Shown: positions 35,203-44,491, counted from the first letter of the stretch. The stretch: 64,000 nt of DNA from CALAED01 sp036555725 (GCA_036555725.1 DATBKU010000050.1:59832-123831); one strand, 5' to 3'. Notes: generated from the sequence alone by a model not told the origin. Program-made: numbers and translations.

Positions 35203-36112
35203 GCTCGCCGTCCCCTCCGTGGTCTGGTGCCGCCGGCGCCGCGGTCTTCTCGCCGTCCTTGGCCTCCTGGAGGCCTTCGTAGTCGTCGCCGACGTCGATG
35301 TCGCCCTCGTTCGTCCCGGTCCAGGTGATGTGCAGCTCACCGAGCGGCTCGATCTGCTCGAACGACACGGCTTGTTCGCGGTAGAGCTCCAGCAGGGCGA
35401 GGAAGCGGGCGACGATCTCGTACAGCCCGGCGCAGTCGCCGGTGAGGGCGCGGAACGTGGCGCGTCGCATTCGCCGGAGCCGGACCACGATGATGGCGGC
35501 CTGCTCGCGGACGCTGGCCTTCGGCTGGTAGATGTGCTCGATCGACACCGTCGGCGCCGCCTTGGGGGCCATCGCCTTCGCGGCCAGCCGCGCGAACTCC
35601 GTGGGCCCGAGGCCGAGCAGCACCTCGGGCAGCAGGTCGGCGAACCTCGGCTCCATCGGCACCGTGCGCGGGAACCGGCGCGCCTCCTCGGCCATCCGGC
35701 CGGCGAAGATCCGCGCGACCTCCTTGTACGCCCGGTACTGCAGCAGCCGGGCGAACAGCAGGTCGCGGGCCTCGAGCAGGGCGAGGTCCTCCTCGTCGTC
35801 GACCTCGCCGGCGGGCAGCAGCCGGGCGGCCTTGAGATCGAGCAGGGTGGCCGCGACCAGCAGAAAGTGACTGGTCTGGTCGAGGTCCCATTCGCTGCCG
35901 TGCGACCGCGTGTACGCGATGAACTCGTCGGTGACCTTGTGCAGCGACACTTCGGTGATGTCGAGCTTGTGCTTGGAGATGAGCGCCAGCAGCAGGTCGA
36001 AGGGCCCCTCGAAGTTGTCCAGGTGGACCTGGAAACCTCGCGGTTTCTCGGCGTTCTCCTCCGGCCCGGCCGCGGCTGGCTTGCTCACCTCATCCACGGT
36101 AGTTGAGCTCAC
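35195..36112 (-). CDS. scpA: Segregation and condensation protein ScpA (kleisin)
   Basis: ScpA bridges the SMC heads. The 305-residue protein has the kleisin N-terminus FQVHLDNFEGPFDLLLALISKH and the C-terminal winged helix FRALTGDCAGLYEIVARFLALLEL. GGGGGAG with a 6-base gap supports the GTG at 36112, though another GTG at 36079 is possible. Acidic tails at both ends are longer than in Bacillus. It starts the coupled scpA-scpB-rluB run. Confidence 0.94.
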   Translation of the reverse strand: MSSTTVDEVSKPAAAGPEENAEKPRGFQVHLDNFEGPFDLLLALISKHKLDITEVSLHKVTDEFIAYTRSHGSEWDLDQTSHFLLVAATLLDLKAARLLPAGEVDDEEDLALLEARDLLFARLLQYRAYKEVARIFAGRMAEEARRFPRTVPMEPRFADLLPEVLLGLGPTEFARLAAKAMAPKAAPTVSIEHIYQPKASVREQAAIIVVRLRRMRRATFRALTGDCAGLYEIVARFLALLELYREQAVSFEQIEPLGELHITWTGTNEGDIDVGDDYEGLQEAKDGEKTAAPAAPDHGGDGEHD

Positions 36113-36222
36113 CCAGCGCTCCCCCGTTTCCAGGCCGTGGCCGATCGGCAACCGGACAGCACATGGTGGCACGTACGAACCCATGGTGCGTACGGCCTGG
36201 CGCCGTACGGCCGCGGATCAGC

Positions 36223-37176
36223 CTACGCGGACGCCGCGACCCGCCAGCGCTCGAGGACTTCCTTGCCCAGCTCGCGGTAGGCGTTGGCGCCCATCGACGA
36301 TGGGTCGAACGTCGTGATCGGCTCGCCGACGACCGTCGCGTCGGGGAATCGTACCGTGCGGTTGATGACCGTGTGGAAGACCTTCTCGCCGAACGCCTCG
36401 ACGATGCGGCCCAGCACCTCGCGGGTGTGCAGGGTGCGTGAGTCGTACATGGTGCCGAGGAAGCCGTCGATCTCCAGGCCCGGGTTGATGCGCCCCTGCA
36501 CCTTCTCGATGGTCTCCATGAGCAGCGCCACCCCGCGCATGGCGAAGTACTCGCACTCCAGCGGCACGATCACGCCCTGGCTGGCGGCGAGCGCGTTGAT
36601 CGTCAGCAGGCCCAGCGAGGGCTGGCAGTCGATCATGATGTAGTCGTAGTGCGGGACCGCGGGCTTGAGGACCTGGCTGAGGATGTACTCCCGGCCCACC
36701 TCGTGCACCAGCTGGACCTCGGCGCCGGACAGGTCGATGTTGCTCGGCAGCAGGTCCATGCCGTCGGTGTTGGTCTCGAGCACGACCTCGTCGATGTCGA
36801 CGTTGCGCTCCAGGAGCAGGTTGTGGATCGTCAGATCGAGCTGCCGCGGATCGCCCTTGCCGAGCCCCACCGACAGCGCGCCCTGCGGGTCGAAGTCGAC
36901 CAGCAGCACCCGGCGGCCCTGCTCGGCGAGCGCGGCGCCCAGGTTGATCGTGGTGGTGGTCTTGCCGACGCCGCCCTTCTGGTTGCACACCGACACGATG
37001 CGCGCCGGGCCGTGCGAGGCCAGCGGCTCGGGGTCGGGGAACGACGGGATCGGCCGTTGCGTCGGCCCGACCGGCGACGCGTCTCGTGGGTCGGTCGCGA
37101 TGCGGGCGTCGTCGAGCCTGGTGGACGCGCGCGCCTTAGGCTTCGATGTCCTCTGCTGCATGCTGGTGTCAGTCAA
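36223..37176 (-). CDS. ParA-family ATPase upstream of scpA
   Basis: This 317-residue protein has a deviant Walker A motif VCNQKGGVGKTTTTINLG, DFDPQGALSVGLG and the MIDCQPSLGLLTINAL Walker B region of ParA/Soj ATPases. An N-terminal tail of about 55 basic and Pro-rich residues precedes the domain. There is no parB and no parS site nearby; this ParA paralogue is linked to scpA/scpB in many actinobacteria and probably works in chromosome organisation rather than plasmid partition. Expressed from the promoter at 37264-37292. Confidence 0.92.
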   Translation of the reverse strand: MTDTSMQQRTSKPKARASTRLDDARIATDPRDASPVGPTQRPIPSFPDPEPLASHGPARIVSVCNQKGGVGKTTTTINLGAALAEQGRRVLLVDFDPQGALSVGLGKGDPRQLDLTIHNLLLERNVDIDEVVLETNTDGMDLLPSNIDLSGAEVQLVHEVGREYILSQVLKPAVPHYDYIMIDCQPSLGLLTINALAASQGVIVPLECEYFAMRGVALLMETIEKVQGRINPGLEIDGFLGTMYDSRTLHTREVLGRIVEAFGEKVFHTVINRTVRFPDATVVGEPITTFDPSSMGANAYRELGKEVLERWRVAASA

Positions 37177-37263
37177 CAGCTTTCGAACCTTCCCGGCCAG
37201 CGGTGTTCCTACCAGCCCCCTGGTGGAGGCCCCACCCCCGGACCTGATGCCGTCAAGACGGGG

Positions 37264-37292
37264 ACTTTAGGGGCTGCCCACGCTCGCAGCAA
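37264..37292 (-). promoter_or_regulatory. Candidate promoter for the parA-scp operon
   Basis: On the minus strand TTGCTG (37287-37292) and TAAAGT (37264-37269) are separated by exactly 17 bases. Transcription would start about 80 bases upstream of the parA ATG. Nothing else is seen in the 144-base gap. Confidence 0.5.
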
Positions 37293-37320
37293 GGAGAAAC
37301 ACCGTGTTTGGTCCATTCCG

Positions 37321-38256
37321 TCAACCCCGCGCACGGGGGTGGGCGGCCGCGTAGACCTCACGGAGTCTGTCGACGGTGACCAGAGTGTAGACCTGCGTCG
37401 TGGTCACCGAGGCGTGACCGAGCAATTCCTGTACGACACGGACGTCGGCCCCGCCGTCGAGCAGATGGGTGGCGAAGGAGTGCCGGAGGGTGTGCGGCGA
37501 GACGTCGGAGAGCCCGGCGCGCTCGGCGGCGGCCCGCAGCGTCGCCCACGCGCTCTGCCGGGACAGCCGTCCGCCGCGGGCGTTGAGGAACAGCGCGGGA
37601 GTGCCGGTCCGGTTCAGCTGCGGACGGGCCCGCACGAGGTAGGCGTCGAGGGCGTCGCGCGCGTATCGGCCGACGGGCACGATCCGGTCCTTGCCGCCCT
37701 TGCCGTGCAGCCGTACGACCCCGCCCGACGGGTCCTGCGGGTCGAGGTCGTCGACGTCGAGGCCGACGGCCTCGGAGATGCGCGCACCGGAGCCGTACAG
37801 CAGCTCGAGCAGGGCGCGGTCGCGCTGCCCGCGCGGCGTGTCGGCGGGGCCGGCGCAGGCCAGCAGCCGCTCCACCTCACCGATCGCGATGGCCTTGGGC
37901 AGCCGCCGCGGCGGCGTGGGCGGCTTGACGTCGCGCGCCGGGTCGGCGTCGGCCAGCCCCTCGCGGAGTACGAACCGATGTAGCCCGCGTACGGCCACGA
38001 CCGCGCGCGCCGCCGACCCGGCCGACAGCGGCGGGTGCGCGGCGTCGCCCTCCCGCAGCCCGGCCAGGAAGGACCGGACGTCGTCCTCGGCGACCTGGTC
38101 GATGGCCGTCCGGCCGCGCTCCGCCAGCGCGGCCACGTAGCGTCGCAGGTCGCGGCGGTACGAGCTCAGCGTGTTGGCGGCGAGCCCGCGTTCCACGGCG
38201 AGATGCCCCAGGTAGGAGCGTACGGCGGAGTCCAGCGCGGGGGGCGCCTCCGGCAC
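37321..38256 (-). CDS. xerD: Tyrosine recombinase XerD
   Basis: XerD resolves chromosome dimers at dif together with XerC. The 311-residue protein has the SAM-like core-binding domain and all catalytic residues: Arg in GSGARISEAVGL, Lys in GKGGKDRIVPVG, HTLRHSFATHLL (HxxR), and LGHASVTTTQVY (His and the nucleophile Tyr). Neighbours are housekeeping genes, so this is the chromosomal recombinase, not a phage integrase. Start is the GTG at 38256. Confidence 0.94.
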   Translation of the reverse strand: MPEAPPALDSAVRSYLGHLAVERGLAANTLSSYRRDLRRYVAALAERGRTAIDQVAEDDVRSFLAGLREGDAAHPPLSAGSAARAVVAVRGLHRFVLREGLADADPARDVKPPTPPRRLPKAIAIGEVERLLACAGPADTPRGQRDRALLELLYGSGARISEAVGLDVDDLDPQDPSGGVVRLHGKGGKDRIVPVGRYARDALDAYLVRARPQLNRTGTPALFLNARGGRLSRQSAWATLRAAAERAGLSDVSPHTLRHSFATHLLDGGADVRVVQELLGHASVTTTQVYTLVTVDRLREVYAAAHPRARG

Positions 38257-38311
38257 CTCCGCGCCGTGGAGGACTGGCTGATTCAGTTCCGGACCCTTCT
38301 TTCCCCGTCCT

Positions 38312-39463
38312 TTACGAGGGCCGTTCCCCCGTGTCGCCGATCACCTCGCCGAGCGGAGTGGCCGGCAGGCCGTGGGCGTCGGCCACCGGGCCGTACGTGA
38401 CCTGACCATCATGCACGTTCAGCCCCAGCGCGAGGGCGTGATCGGCGCGGCAGGCGCGCTGCCAGCCCCGTTCGGCGATCTGCAGTGCGTACGGCAGGGT
38501 CACGTTGGTCAGCGCGTAGGTCGAGGTGTGCGGCACCGCACCCGGCATGTTCGCGACGCAGTAGAACAGCGAGTCGTGCACGGGATAGGTCGGATCGTCG
38601 TGCGTTGTGGGACGGCTCGACTCGAAGCACCCGCCCTGGTCGATGGAGATGTCGACCAGCACGGAGCCGGGCCGCATCCGCGCCACGAGGGCGTCGCCGA
38701 CCAGCTTCGGGGCCTTGGCGCCCGGCACCAGGACCGCGCCGACGACGAGGTCGGCGTCGAGGCAGGCCTTTTCGATCTCGTACGTGTTGGACGCGACCGT
38801 CTGGCAGTGCCCCTGGTAGATGCGGTCGGCCTGGCGGAGCCGCTCGATGTTCTTGTCGAGCAGCAGCACCTCGGCCTGCATGCCGAGGGCGATCGCGGCG
38901 GCGTTCATGCCGGACACGCCGGCGCCGATGACCACGACCTTGGCGGCGTACACCCCGGACACGCCGCCCATCAGCACGCCGCGGCCGGCCGTGGCGCCGT
39001 TGGAGATGCCGCGCATCAGGTGATAGGCCCCGACCTGCGGGGCCAGCCGTCCGGCCACCTCGGACATGGGCGCCAGCAGCGGCAGCGACCCGTCGGGCAG
39101 CTGTACCGTCTCGTATGCGATCGCGGTGATGCCGGAGTCGATCAGCGCCTGGGTGCACTCGCGCGAGGCGGCCAGGTGCAGGTACGTGAACAGCGTCTGG
39201 TCCTTGCGCATTCGCCCGTACTCGTCCGGCAGCGGCTCCTTGACCTTGAGGATCAGCTCGCCTTCGGCCCAGACGTCGTCGGCGGTGTCGAGGATCCGGG
39301 CACCCGCGGCGGTGAAGTCGTCGTCGGCGATCGCCGAGCCACGCCCGGCGTCCTTCTCGATGTACACCTCGTGCCCGTGGCGGACGAGCTCGTGCGCTCC
39401 CGCCGGCGTGATCGCCACCCGGTACTCGCGGCTCTTGATCTCTCGGGGAACTCCGACCCGCAT
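38312..39463 (-). CDS. ald: Alanine dehydrogenase
   Basis: This NAD-dependent enzyme interconverts alanine and pyruvate plus ammonia. The 383-residue protein shows the canonical start MRVGVPREIKSREYRVAITP, the NAD-binding VVVIGAGVSGMNAAAIALGM, and VDISIDQGGCFESSRPT. GGGAGG supports the ATG at 39463; a GTG 9 bases earlier is less likely. The tail is about 10 residues longer than usual. It lies between xerD and the NUDIX gene. Confidence 0.96.
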   Translation of the reverse strand: MRVGVPREIKSREYRVAITPAGAHELVRHGHEVYIEKDAGRGSAIADDDFTAAGARILDTADDVWAEGELILKVKEPLPDEYGRMRKDQTLFTYLHLAASRECTQALIDSGITAIAYETVQLPDGSLPLLAPMSEVAGRLAPQVGAYHLMRGISNGATAGRGVLMGGVSGVYAAKVVVIGAGVSGMNAAAIALGMQAEVLLLDKNIERLRQADRIYQGHCQTVASNTYEIEKACLDADLVVGAVLVPGAKAPKLVGDALVARMRPGSVLVDISIDQGGCFESSRPTTHDDPTYPVHDSLFYCVANMPGAVPHTSTYALTNVTLPYALQIAERGWQRACRADHALALGLNVHDGQVTYGPVADAHGLPATPLGEVIGDTGERPS

Positions 39464-39565
39464 GGTGCCCACCCCTCCCGCCCGCGTGGGGTGGTACGGC
39501 TCCGTTGCCGCACCGGTTCGGCCCCCGCGCGGGGAGCGCCGCGCCTGGGCTGCTGCTCTGGAGCG

Positions 39566-40207
39566 CTACTCCTCCGGAGCGTCGGGGGTGCGCAGATCGC
39601 GGAACCCTCTGGCCCGAGCGGCGTACGCCGCCAAGATACCCATCGCCGCCGTCGGATTATGGATGTCGCCGGCCAGCACCTTCGTCACCGCATCGTCCAG
39701 CGGCACCCAGGCGACCGGCATGTCGGCCTCCTCGTGGATCGGCTGGAAGTCGGTCGGCGCCTCGATCAGGTCGCGGGCCAGGAAGATCCGCATGCGTTCG
39801 TCGGACATGCCGGGTGAGGTGAAGTCGTCGACGAGCACGTGCCAGGTCGCGGCCTGGTAGCCCGCCTCCTCCAGCAGCTCGCGCTCGGCGGTCTGGTGGA
39901 GCGGCTCGCCCTCGACGTCGCGCAGCCCGGCGGGCGCCTCCCACAGCAGGCGGCCGACCGGGTGGCGGTACTGCCGGATGAGCAGCACCCGGTCGTGGGC
40001 GTCCAGTGCCAGCACACCGACGGCGCCGGGATGCGAGACGACCTCGCGCTCGGCGACCTCCTGACCGGCGCCGTTCGGCATGAGCACCTGGTCGACCCGG
40101 ACGCCGATCACGTGGCCGCGGAAGCGCTCCGTGCTGCCGACGATCTCCCACCGCTCCGGCGCGTCCGTGACCTCCGCCTCGCTCAGCGCCTCCCGGTCAG
40201 CGCTCAT
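39566..40207 (-). CDS. NUDIX hydrolase (ADP-ribose pyrophosphatase type)
   Basis: The 213-residue protein has the Nudix box beginning at GLRDVEGEPLHQTAERELLE and continuing to EEAGY, preceded by VLLIRQYRHPVGRLLWEAPAG, which is the ADP-ribose pyrophosphatase signature. It likely cleaves ADP-ribose or a related nucleotide sugar. The ATG overlaps the pyrG stop by 4 bases (ATGA), a layout conserved in actinobacteria. Confidence 0.93.
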   Translation of the reverse strand: MSADREALSEAEVTDAPERWEIVGSTERFRGHVIGVRVDQVLMPNGAGQEVAEREVVSHPGAVGVLALDAHDRVLLIRQYRHPVGRLLWEAPAGLRDVEGEPLHQTAERELLEEAGYQAATWHVLVDDFTSPGMSDERMRIFLARDLIEAPTDFQPIHEEADMPVAWVPLDDAVTKVLAGDIHNPTAAMGILAAYAARARGFRDLRTPDAPEE

Positions 40208-41889
40208 TGGGCGGGAACGGCGTCGGCGCCGCCGCGCATCGCCTCGGCGTAGGCCAGGGCGGCGTCGACCAGCCCGGCGTACAGCGGATGGGCACGGATG
40301 GGGCGGGACCGGAACTCAGGGTGCGCCTGGGTCGCCACGAAGAACGGGTGCGTCTCGCGGGGCAGCTCGATGTACTCCACCAACCGGCCGTCCGGGGACA
40401 GCCCGCTGAAGGTCAGCCCGGCCTTTTCGAGGCTGCCGCGGTAGGCGTTGTTGACCTCGTAGCGGTGGCGGTGCCGCTCCTCGACCTTCGCCGCGCCGTA
40501 CAGGCCCCGCACGATCGAGCCCTCGGCGAGGATCGCCGGGTAGAGGCCCAGGCGCATGGTGCCGCCCATGTCGCGCTCGCCTGCCACGACGTCGACCTGG
40601 TCGGCCATGGTGGCGATCACCGGGTCGGCGGCCTTCTCTTCGAACTCGGCGCTGTTGGCGTCGGCGATGCCGGCCAGCCTGCGGGCCACGTCGATGACCA
40701 TGCACTGCAGGCCCAGGCAGATGCCCAGGATCGGGATGCCGTTCTCGCGGGCGTGCCGGACCGCGCCGATCTTGCCCTCGATGCCGCGGACCCCGAAGCC
40801 GCCCGGGATGAGCACGCCGTCGACGCCGTCGAGCTCGCGGGCCGCCCCCTCGGGCGTCTGGCAGTCGTCGCTGGTCACCCAGCGGATGTTGACCCGGGCG
40901 TCGGCCGCGAACCCGCCGTGCCGCAGCGCCTCGGTGACCGAGAGGTAGGCGTCGGGCAGATCGATGTACTTGCCGACGAGCGCGATCGTGACCTCGCGGG
41001 CCGGACGGTGCACCCGCCGCAGCAGCTCGTCCCACGCGCCCCAGTCGACGTCGCGGAACGGCAGCCCGAGACGGCGCACGACGTAGGCGTCGAGGCCCTC
41101 GGCGTGCAGCACCTTGGGGATGTCGTAGATGCTCGCGGCGTCGACCGCGGAGACCACGGCCTCCTCGTCGACGTCGCACATCAGGCTGATCTTGCGCTTG
41201 AGGCCCTGCGTGATCGGCCGGTCGGAGCGGCACACGATCGCGTCGGGCTGGATGCCGATGCTGCGCAGCGCGGCGACCGAGTGCTGCGTCGGCTTGGTCT
41301 TGAGCTCACCGGACGGCCCGATGTACGGCAGCAGCGACACGTGCAGGAAGAACACGTTGTCGCGGCCGATCTCGTGCCGGAGCTGCCGTACCGCCTCGAG
41401 CAACGGCAGCGACTCGATGTCGCCGACGGTGCCGCCGACCTCGGTGATCACGACGTCGACGCCGGGCTGCGCCATGCCGCGGATCCGGTCCTTGATCTCG
41501 TTGGTGATGTGCGGGATCACCTGGACCGTGTCGCCGAGGTACTCCCCGCGGCGCTCCTTGGCGATCACGTTGGAGTAGACCTGGCCGGTGGTGACGTTGG
41601 CCGAGCCGTGCAGCTCGGTGTCGAGGAACCGTTCGTAGTGGCCGACGTCGAGGTCGGTCTCCGCGCCGTCGTCGGTCACGAAGACCTCGCCGTGCTGGAA
41701 CGGGTTCATGGTGCCGGGGTCGACGTTGAGGTACGGGTCGAGCTTTTGCATGGTGACCCGCAGGCCGCGCAGCTTGAGAAGCTTGCCCAGGCTGGACGCC
41801 GTCAGTCCCTTGCCGAGGCTGGAGGCGACACCGCCGGTGACGAAAAGATGCTTGGTGGTCCGTGACCTACCGTTTGCTGCCGATGGCAA
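40204..41889 (-). CDS. pyrG: CTP synthase
   Basis: PyrG aminates UTP to CTP using glutamine. The protein has the synthetase domain beginning KHLFVTGGVASSLGKGLTAS and the class I glutamine amidotransferase domain with GICLGLQCMVIDVAR (Cys nucleophile) and the terminal ATQAHPEF histidine. No ATG precedes the domain. GGGAG with an 8-base gap points to a TTG start at 41889 (561 residues); a GTG at 41940 gives a 578-residue alternative. The NUDIX gene follows with a 4-base overlap. Confidence 0.95.
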   Translation of the reverse strand: MPSAANGRSRTTKHLFVTGGVASSLGKGLTASSLGKLLKLRGLRVTMQKLDPYLNVDPGTMNPFQHGEVFVTDDGAETDLDVGHYERFLDTELHGSANVTTGQVYSNVIAKERRGEYLGDTVQVIPHITNEIKDRIRGMAQPGVDVVITEVGGTVGDIESLPLLEAVRQLRHEIGRDNVFFLHVSLLPYIGPSGELKTKPTQHSVAALRSIGIQPDAIVCRSDRPITQGLKRKISLMCDVDEEAVVSAVDAASIYDIPKVLHAEGLDAYVVRRLGLPFRDVDWGAWDELLRRVHRPAREVTIALVGKYIDLPDAYLSVTEALRHGGFAADARVNIRWVTSDDCQTPEGAARELDGVDGVLIPGGFGVRGIEGKIGAVRHARENGIPILGICLGLQCMVIDVARRLAGIADANSAEFEEKAADPVIATMADQVDVVAGERDMGGTMRLGLYPAILAEGSIVRGLYGAAKVEERHRHRYEVNNAYRGSLEKAGLTFSGLSPDGRLVEYIELPRETHPFFVATQAHPEFRSRPIRAHPLYAGLVDAALAYAEAMRGGADAVPAQ

Positions 41890-42012
41890 GAAAGACGCTC
41901 CCGTGGTAGCTCTGGGACGGCCTCCGGCCGCCTTGTCCACGGGCCACCAGGATATCAGCCGAGACCGGTGAGCCGTTGCGGACGCGCCCGGGCTGACCTT
42001 TGGACCTGTGGA

Positions 42013-43362
42013 TTACGACCATTCTCGGGAGTCGCGGATCGCCGGGATGTGCGTGTTGCCGTTGACGCCGGCCGACGGCATGATCACCCGCAGCTGCTGG
42101 GTCAGTTCGTCGATGAGGCCCCGGGCCTGATCGGAGGCGGCGCGGGCTTGGTCGCGCTCCTTGGACAGCGCGGCGAGCTGCTCGCGCTGCTGCGTGACGG
42201 CCTCCGCCAACTGGTCGACCCACTGCTCGCGCTCGTTGAGCTTGGCCCTGATGCCGTCGCGCTCCTCGGTGAGCTGGCGCATCGCGGCGACCGCCGAGTC
42301 GCGTTCGCGGACCGCGTTGGCCGCCTCGGACTCGGCGTGCTGGCGGGCCCGCTCGGCGGCCTCCCGCGCGCCGTCGCTCTGGCCGACCGCCTGCTGCAGA
42401 CGCTGCCGCTCGCCCTCGGCCTCCTGGGCCCGCCGCCGGGCGTCCTCGACCTCCATGCCCGCGGTCGACTGCGAGTGCTGTAGGTTCTGGGTGATCATCT
42501 CCAGATCGGCGATCTTGGACCGCAGCGCCGCGATCTCGCTCCGGGACGCCTCCAGCGACCGGGACAGCTCGGTCGCGCCCTCGGCGATCCGGTCGCGCTC
42601 GGCCTCGGCGCTGCGACGGGCGGCGAAGGCGTCCTCGGCGGCCCGGATGCCCTCTTCACGCTCGGCCATCGCCTGCCGGACCGTGATCTCGGCCTGCTCG
42701 ATCCGGCGATCGGCGTCGGCGATGCGCTGCTCGGCCTCGGCGGCGCGGCGCTCGGCGAGCTCGATCTGGTTCCGATAGCGCTCCGCCTCGTTCCACGCGG
42801 TCGCCGCGTTGCGCTGGATGGCCTCGCGCTCGGCCGTGTGCTGACCCAGCGCGGCGTGCGCCTCGGCCAGCGCCCGCTCGGAATTCTCCGCCTGCGCCCG
42901 GGCCCGTTCCAGCTCGTTCCACGCGGCGGCCGCATTGCGCTGCGCGGCCTCACGCTCGGCCGTGTGCTGGCCGAGCGTCGCCTGCGCTTCGGCCAGCCCT
43001 CGCTCGGCCTGTTCGGCGCGGCCGCGGGCGCGCTCGAGCTCGTTCCACGCGGCGACGGCATTACGCTGGGCCGCCTCGCGCTCGGCCTCCATGGTCGACG
43101 CCTGAGCGGCCGCCTGATGCTGCACCTCGGCGATGCGGCGCTCACCGGCGGCGAATGCGCTGCCGAGCAGGTCGGCCATCTGCTTCAGCCGATCAACGAC
43201 CTCCCACGGCCTTTCCACCGACAGGGCCAGGCTTGTCGACTCCGTGACCTGCGGCAGCCACTGCTGACCCTGTGGCTCCACAGGGTACGAATCGCCTGAT
43301 CCGTTCAGATCACTCACATTAGGAACTCTAAGGGCGCCGTGCGCGTATGTCTGCCCATCCAC
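42013..43362 (-). CDS. Long coiled-coil protein with three 42-residue repeats
   Basis: The 449-residue protein is almost entirely Glu/Ala/Arg-rich coiled coil (residues about 55-430). Residues 93-134, 135-176 and 177-218 are tandem repeats of AERE(A/I)xQRNAxxAWNEaER, each 42 residues long, exactly six heptads. A short N-terminal tail and a non-helical C-terminus (VIMPSAGVNGNTHIPAIRD) flank it. It resembles actinobacterial cytoskeletal or polar-growth coiled coils (Scy/FilP/DivIVA type) in composition, but no specific family is recognised. GTG at 43362 or 43317 may be the start. It is the next gene upstream of pyrG on the minus strand. Confidence 0.82.
   Translation of the reverse strand: MDGQTYAHGALRVPNVSDLNGSGDSYPVEPQGQQWLPQVTESTSLALSVERPWEVVDRLKQMADLLGSAFAAGERRIAEVQHQAAAQASTMEAEREAAQRNAVAAWNELERARGRAEQAERGLAEAQATLGQHTAEREAAQRNAAAAWNELERARAQAENSERALAEAHAALGQHTAEREAIQRNAATAWNEAERYRNQIELAERRAAEAEQRIADADRRIEQAEITVRQAMAEREEGIRAAEDAFAARRSAEAERDRIAEGATELSRSLEASRSEIAALRSKIADLEMITQNLQHSQSTAGMEVEDARRRAQEAEGERQRLQQAVGQSDGAREAAERARQHAESEAANAVRERDSAVAAMRQLTEERDGIRAKLNEREQWVDQLAEAVTQQREQLAALSKERDQARAASDQARGLIDELTQQLRVIMPSAGVNGNTHIPAIRDSREWS
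42709..43086 (-). repeat. Three tandem 126-bp repeats inside the coiled-coil gene
   Basis: The DNA encoding residues 93-218 repeats with a period of 126 bases. The first two units are similar at DNA level (for example, repeated GCCTCGCGCTCGGCC and GTTCCACGC segments); the third is diverged. This suggests duplication of a six-heptad block. Confidence 0.7.
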
Positions 43363-43486
43363 GATTGCGCTCTACGTCACTTTGCCCCAGGCAGTGGGGC
43401 AATTACGGAGAACATGACCGCCAGTGCGGCCGGTTGACGGCCCGCGCTCGGCCGCCCAGACCGGGTTGATGCGAGAATTCCGGATC

Positions 43487-44452
43487 ATGGAGCTCCGATC
43501 CCTGTACCCACCGATCGAGCCGTACGACTCCGGGCTGCTCGCCGTCGGGGACGGCAACGAGATCTACTGGGAGGTCTGCGGACACCCTGACGGCAAGCCT
43601 GCGGTGATGGTACATGGCGGGCCGGGCGGCGGCTGCGAAACAAACCATCGGCGGCAATTCGCCCCGGATGCGTACCGGATCGTGCTGTTCGACCAGCGCA
43701 ACTGCGGCCGGAGCAAGCCGCACGCCAGCGACCCCGCCGTCTCGCTGGAGGCGAACACGACGTGGCACCTCGTCGCCGACATGGAGCGGCTGCGCGCCCA
43801 CCTCGGCATCGAGCGCTGGCTGGTGTTCGGCGGCTCGTGGGGCAGCGCGCTGTCGCTGGCTTACGCGCAGACCCATCCGGACCGGGTGACCGAACTGGTG
43901 GTGCGCGGGATCTTCACGCTCCGCCCGTTCGAGCTGTACTGGTTCTACCAGGAGGGCGCGTCGCTGATCTTCCCCGACCTGTGGGAGGGCTACCTTGCCC
44001 CGATCCCCGACGACGAGCGCGACGATCTCATCGCGGCCTACCACTCGCGGCTCAACTCCTTCGACGACGATGTACGGCTGTCCGCCGCCCGGGCGTGGGC
44101 CCAGTGGGAGGGGGCGACGATCACCCTGCGCCCCAACCCAGAAAACGTCGATCATTTCGGCGAACCCGACACCGCCGTGGCCTTCGCCCGGATCGAGAAC
44201 CACTACTTCGTCAACGGCGGCTTCTTCGCCGAAGATCAGCTGTTCCGCGACATCGACAAGATCCGGCACATCCCCGGCGTGATCGTGCAGGGCCGCTACG
44301 ACGTCTGCACCCCGGCCGCGACCGCCTGGGACCTGCACAAGCTCTGGCCGGAGGCCGATTTCCACCTCGTCGCCGACGCCGGTCACGCCTACGACGAGCC
44401 GGGCATCCTGCACCGCCTCATCGAGGCCACCGACCGCTTCGCCGGCGCCTGA
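43487..44452 (+). CDS. pip: Proline iminopeptidase (alpha/beta hydrolase)
   Basis: This cytoplasmic peptidase removes N-terminal proline. The 321-residue protein starts MELRSLYPPIEPYDSGLL and has VMVHGGPGGGCE, the nucleophile elbow FGGSWGSALSLAYAQ, and the catalytic Asp and His regions VQGRYDVCTP and ADAGHAYDEP. The ATG at 43487 matches the family start; upstream codons are open but not conserved. Confidence 0.94.
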   Translation: MELRSLYPPIEPYDSGLLAVGDGNEIYWEVCGHPDGKPAVMVHGGPGGGCETNHRRQFAPDAYRIVLFDQRNCGRSKPHASDPAVSLEANTTWHLVADMERLRAHLGIERWLVFGGSWGSALSLAYAQTHPDRVTELVVRGIFTLRPFELYWFYQEGASLIFPDLWEGYLAPIPDDERDDLIAAYHSRLNSFDDDVRLSAARAWAQWEGATITLRPNPENVDHFGEPDTAVAFARIENHYFVNGGFFAEDQLFRDIDKIRHIPGVIVQGRYDVCTPAATAWDLHKLWPEADFHLVADAGHAYDEPGILHRLIEATDRFAGA

Positions 44453-44464
44453 CGGACGGCGCCG
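44443..44464. terminator. Weak hairpin at the end of pip
   Basis: CGGCGCC (44443-44449) pairs with GGCGCCG (44458-44464) around 8 bases that include the pip stop codon. It lies between convergent genes pip and mvaB. Short stem and no T-run, so low confidence. Confidence 0.35.
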
Positions 44465-44491
44465 TAGTCCGCCAGGAGACGTTTGGGGACC

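Noticed and set aside
36223..37176. ParA homologue as part of an integrated plasmid partition system
   Set aside because: No parB or parS-like repeats are present; the scpA/scpB linkage fits a chromosomal role.
37321..38256. Tyrosine recombinase as a sign of a prophage or integrative element
   Set aside because: It has XerD length and motifs, sits in a housekeeping block, and no phage, att or transfer genes are nearby.
39464..39565. Riboswitch or attenuator between ald and the NUDIX gene
   Set aside because: Only about 100 bases of GC-rich sequence with no conserved riboswitch core or paired terminator and antiterminator.
42709..43086. Regular 126-bp repeats as a possible CRISPR-like array
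   Set aside because: The repeats are coding, in frame and adjacent without spacers; they are duplicated coiled-coil units.
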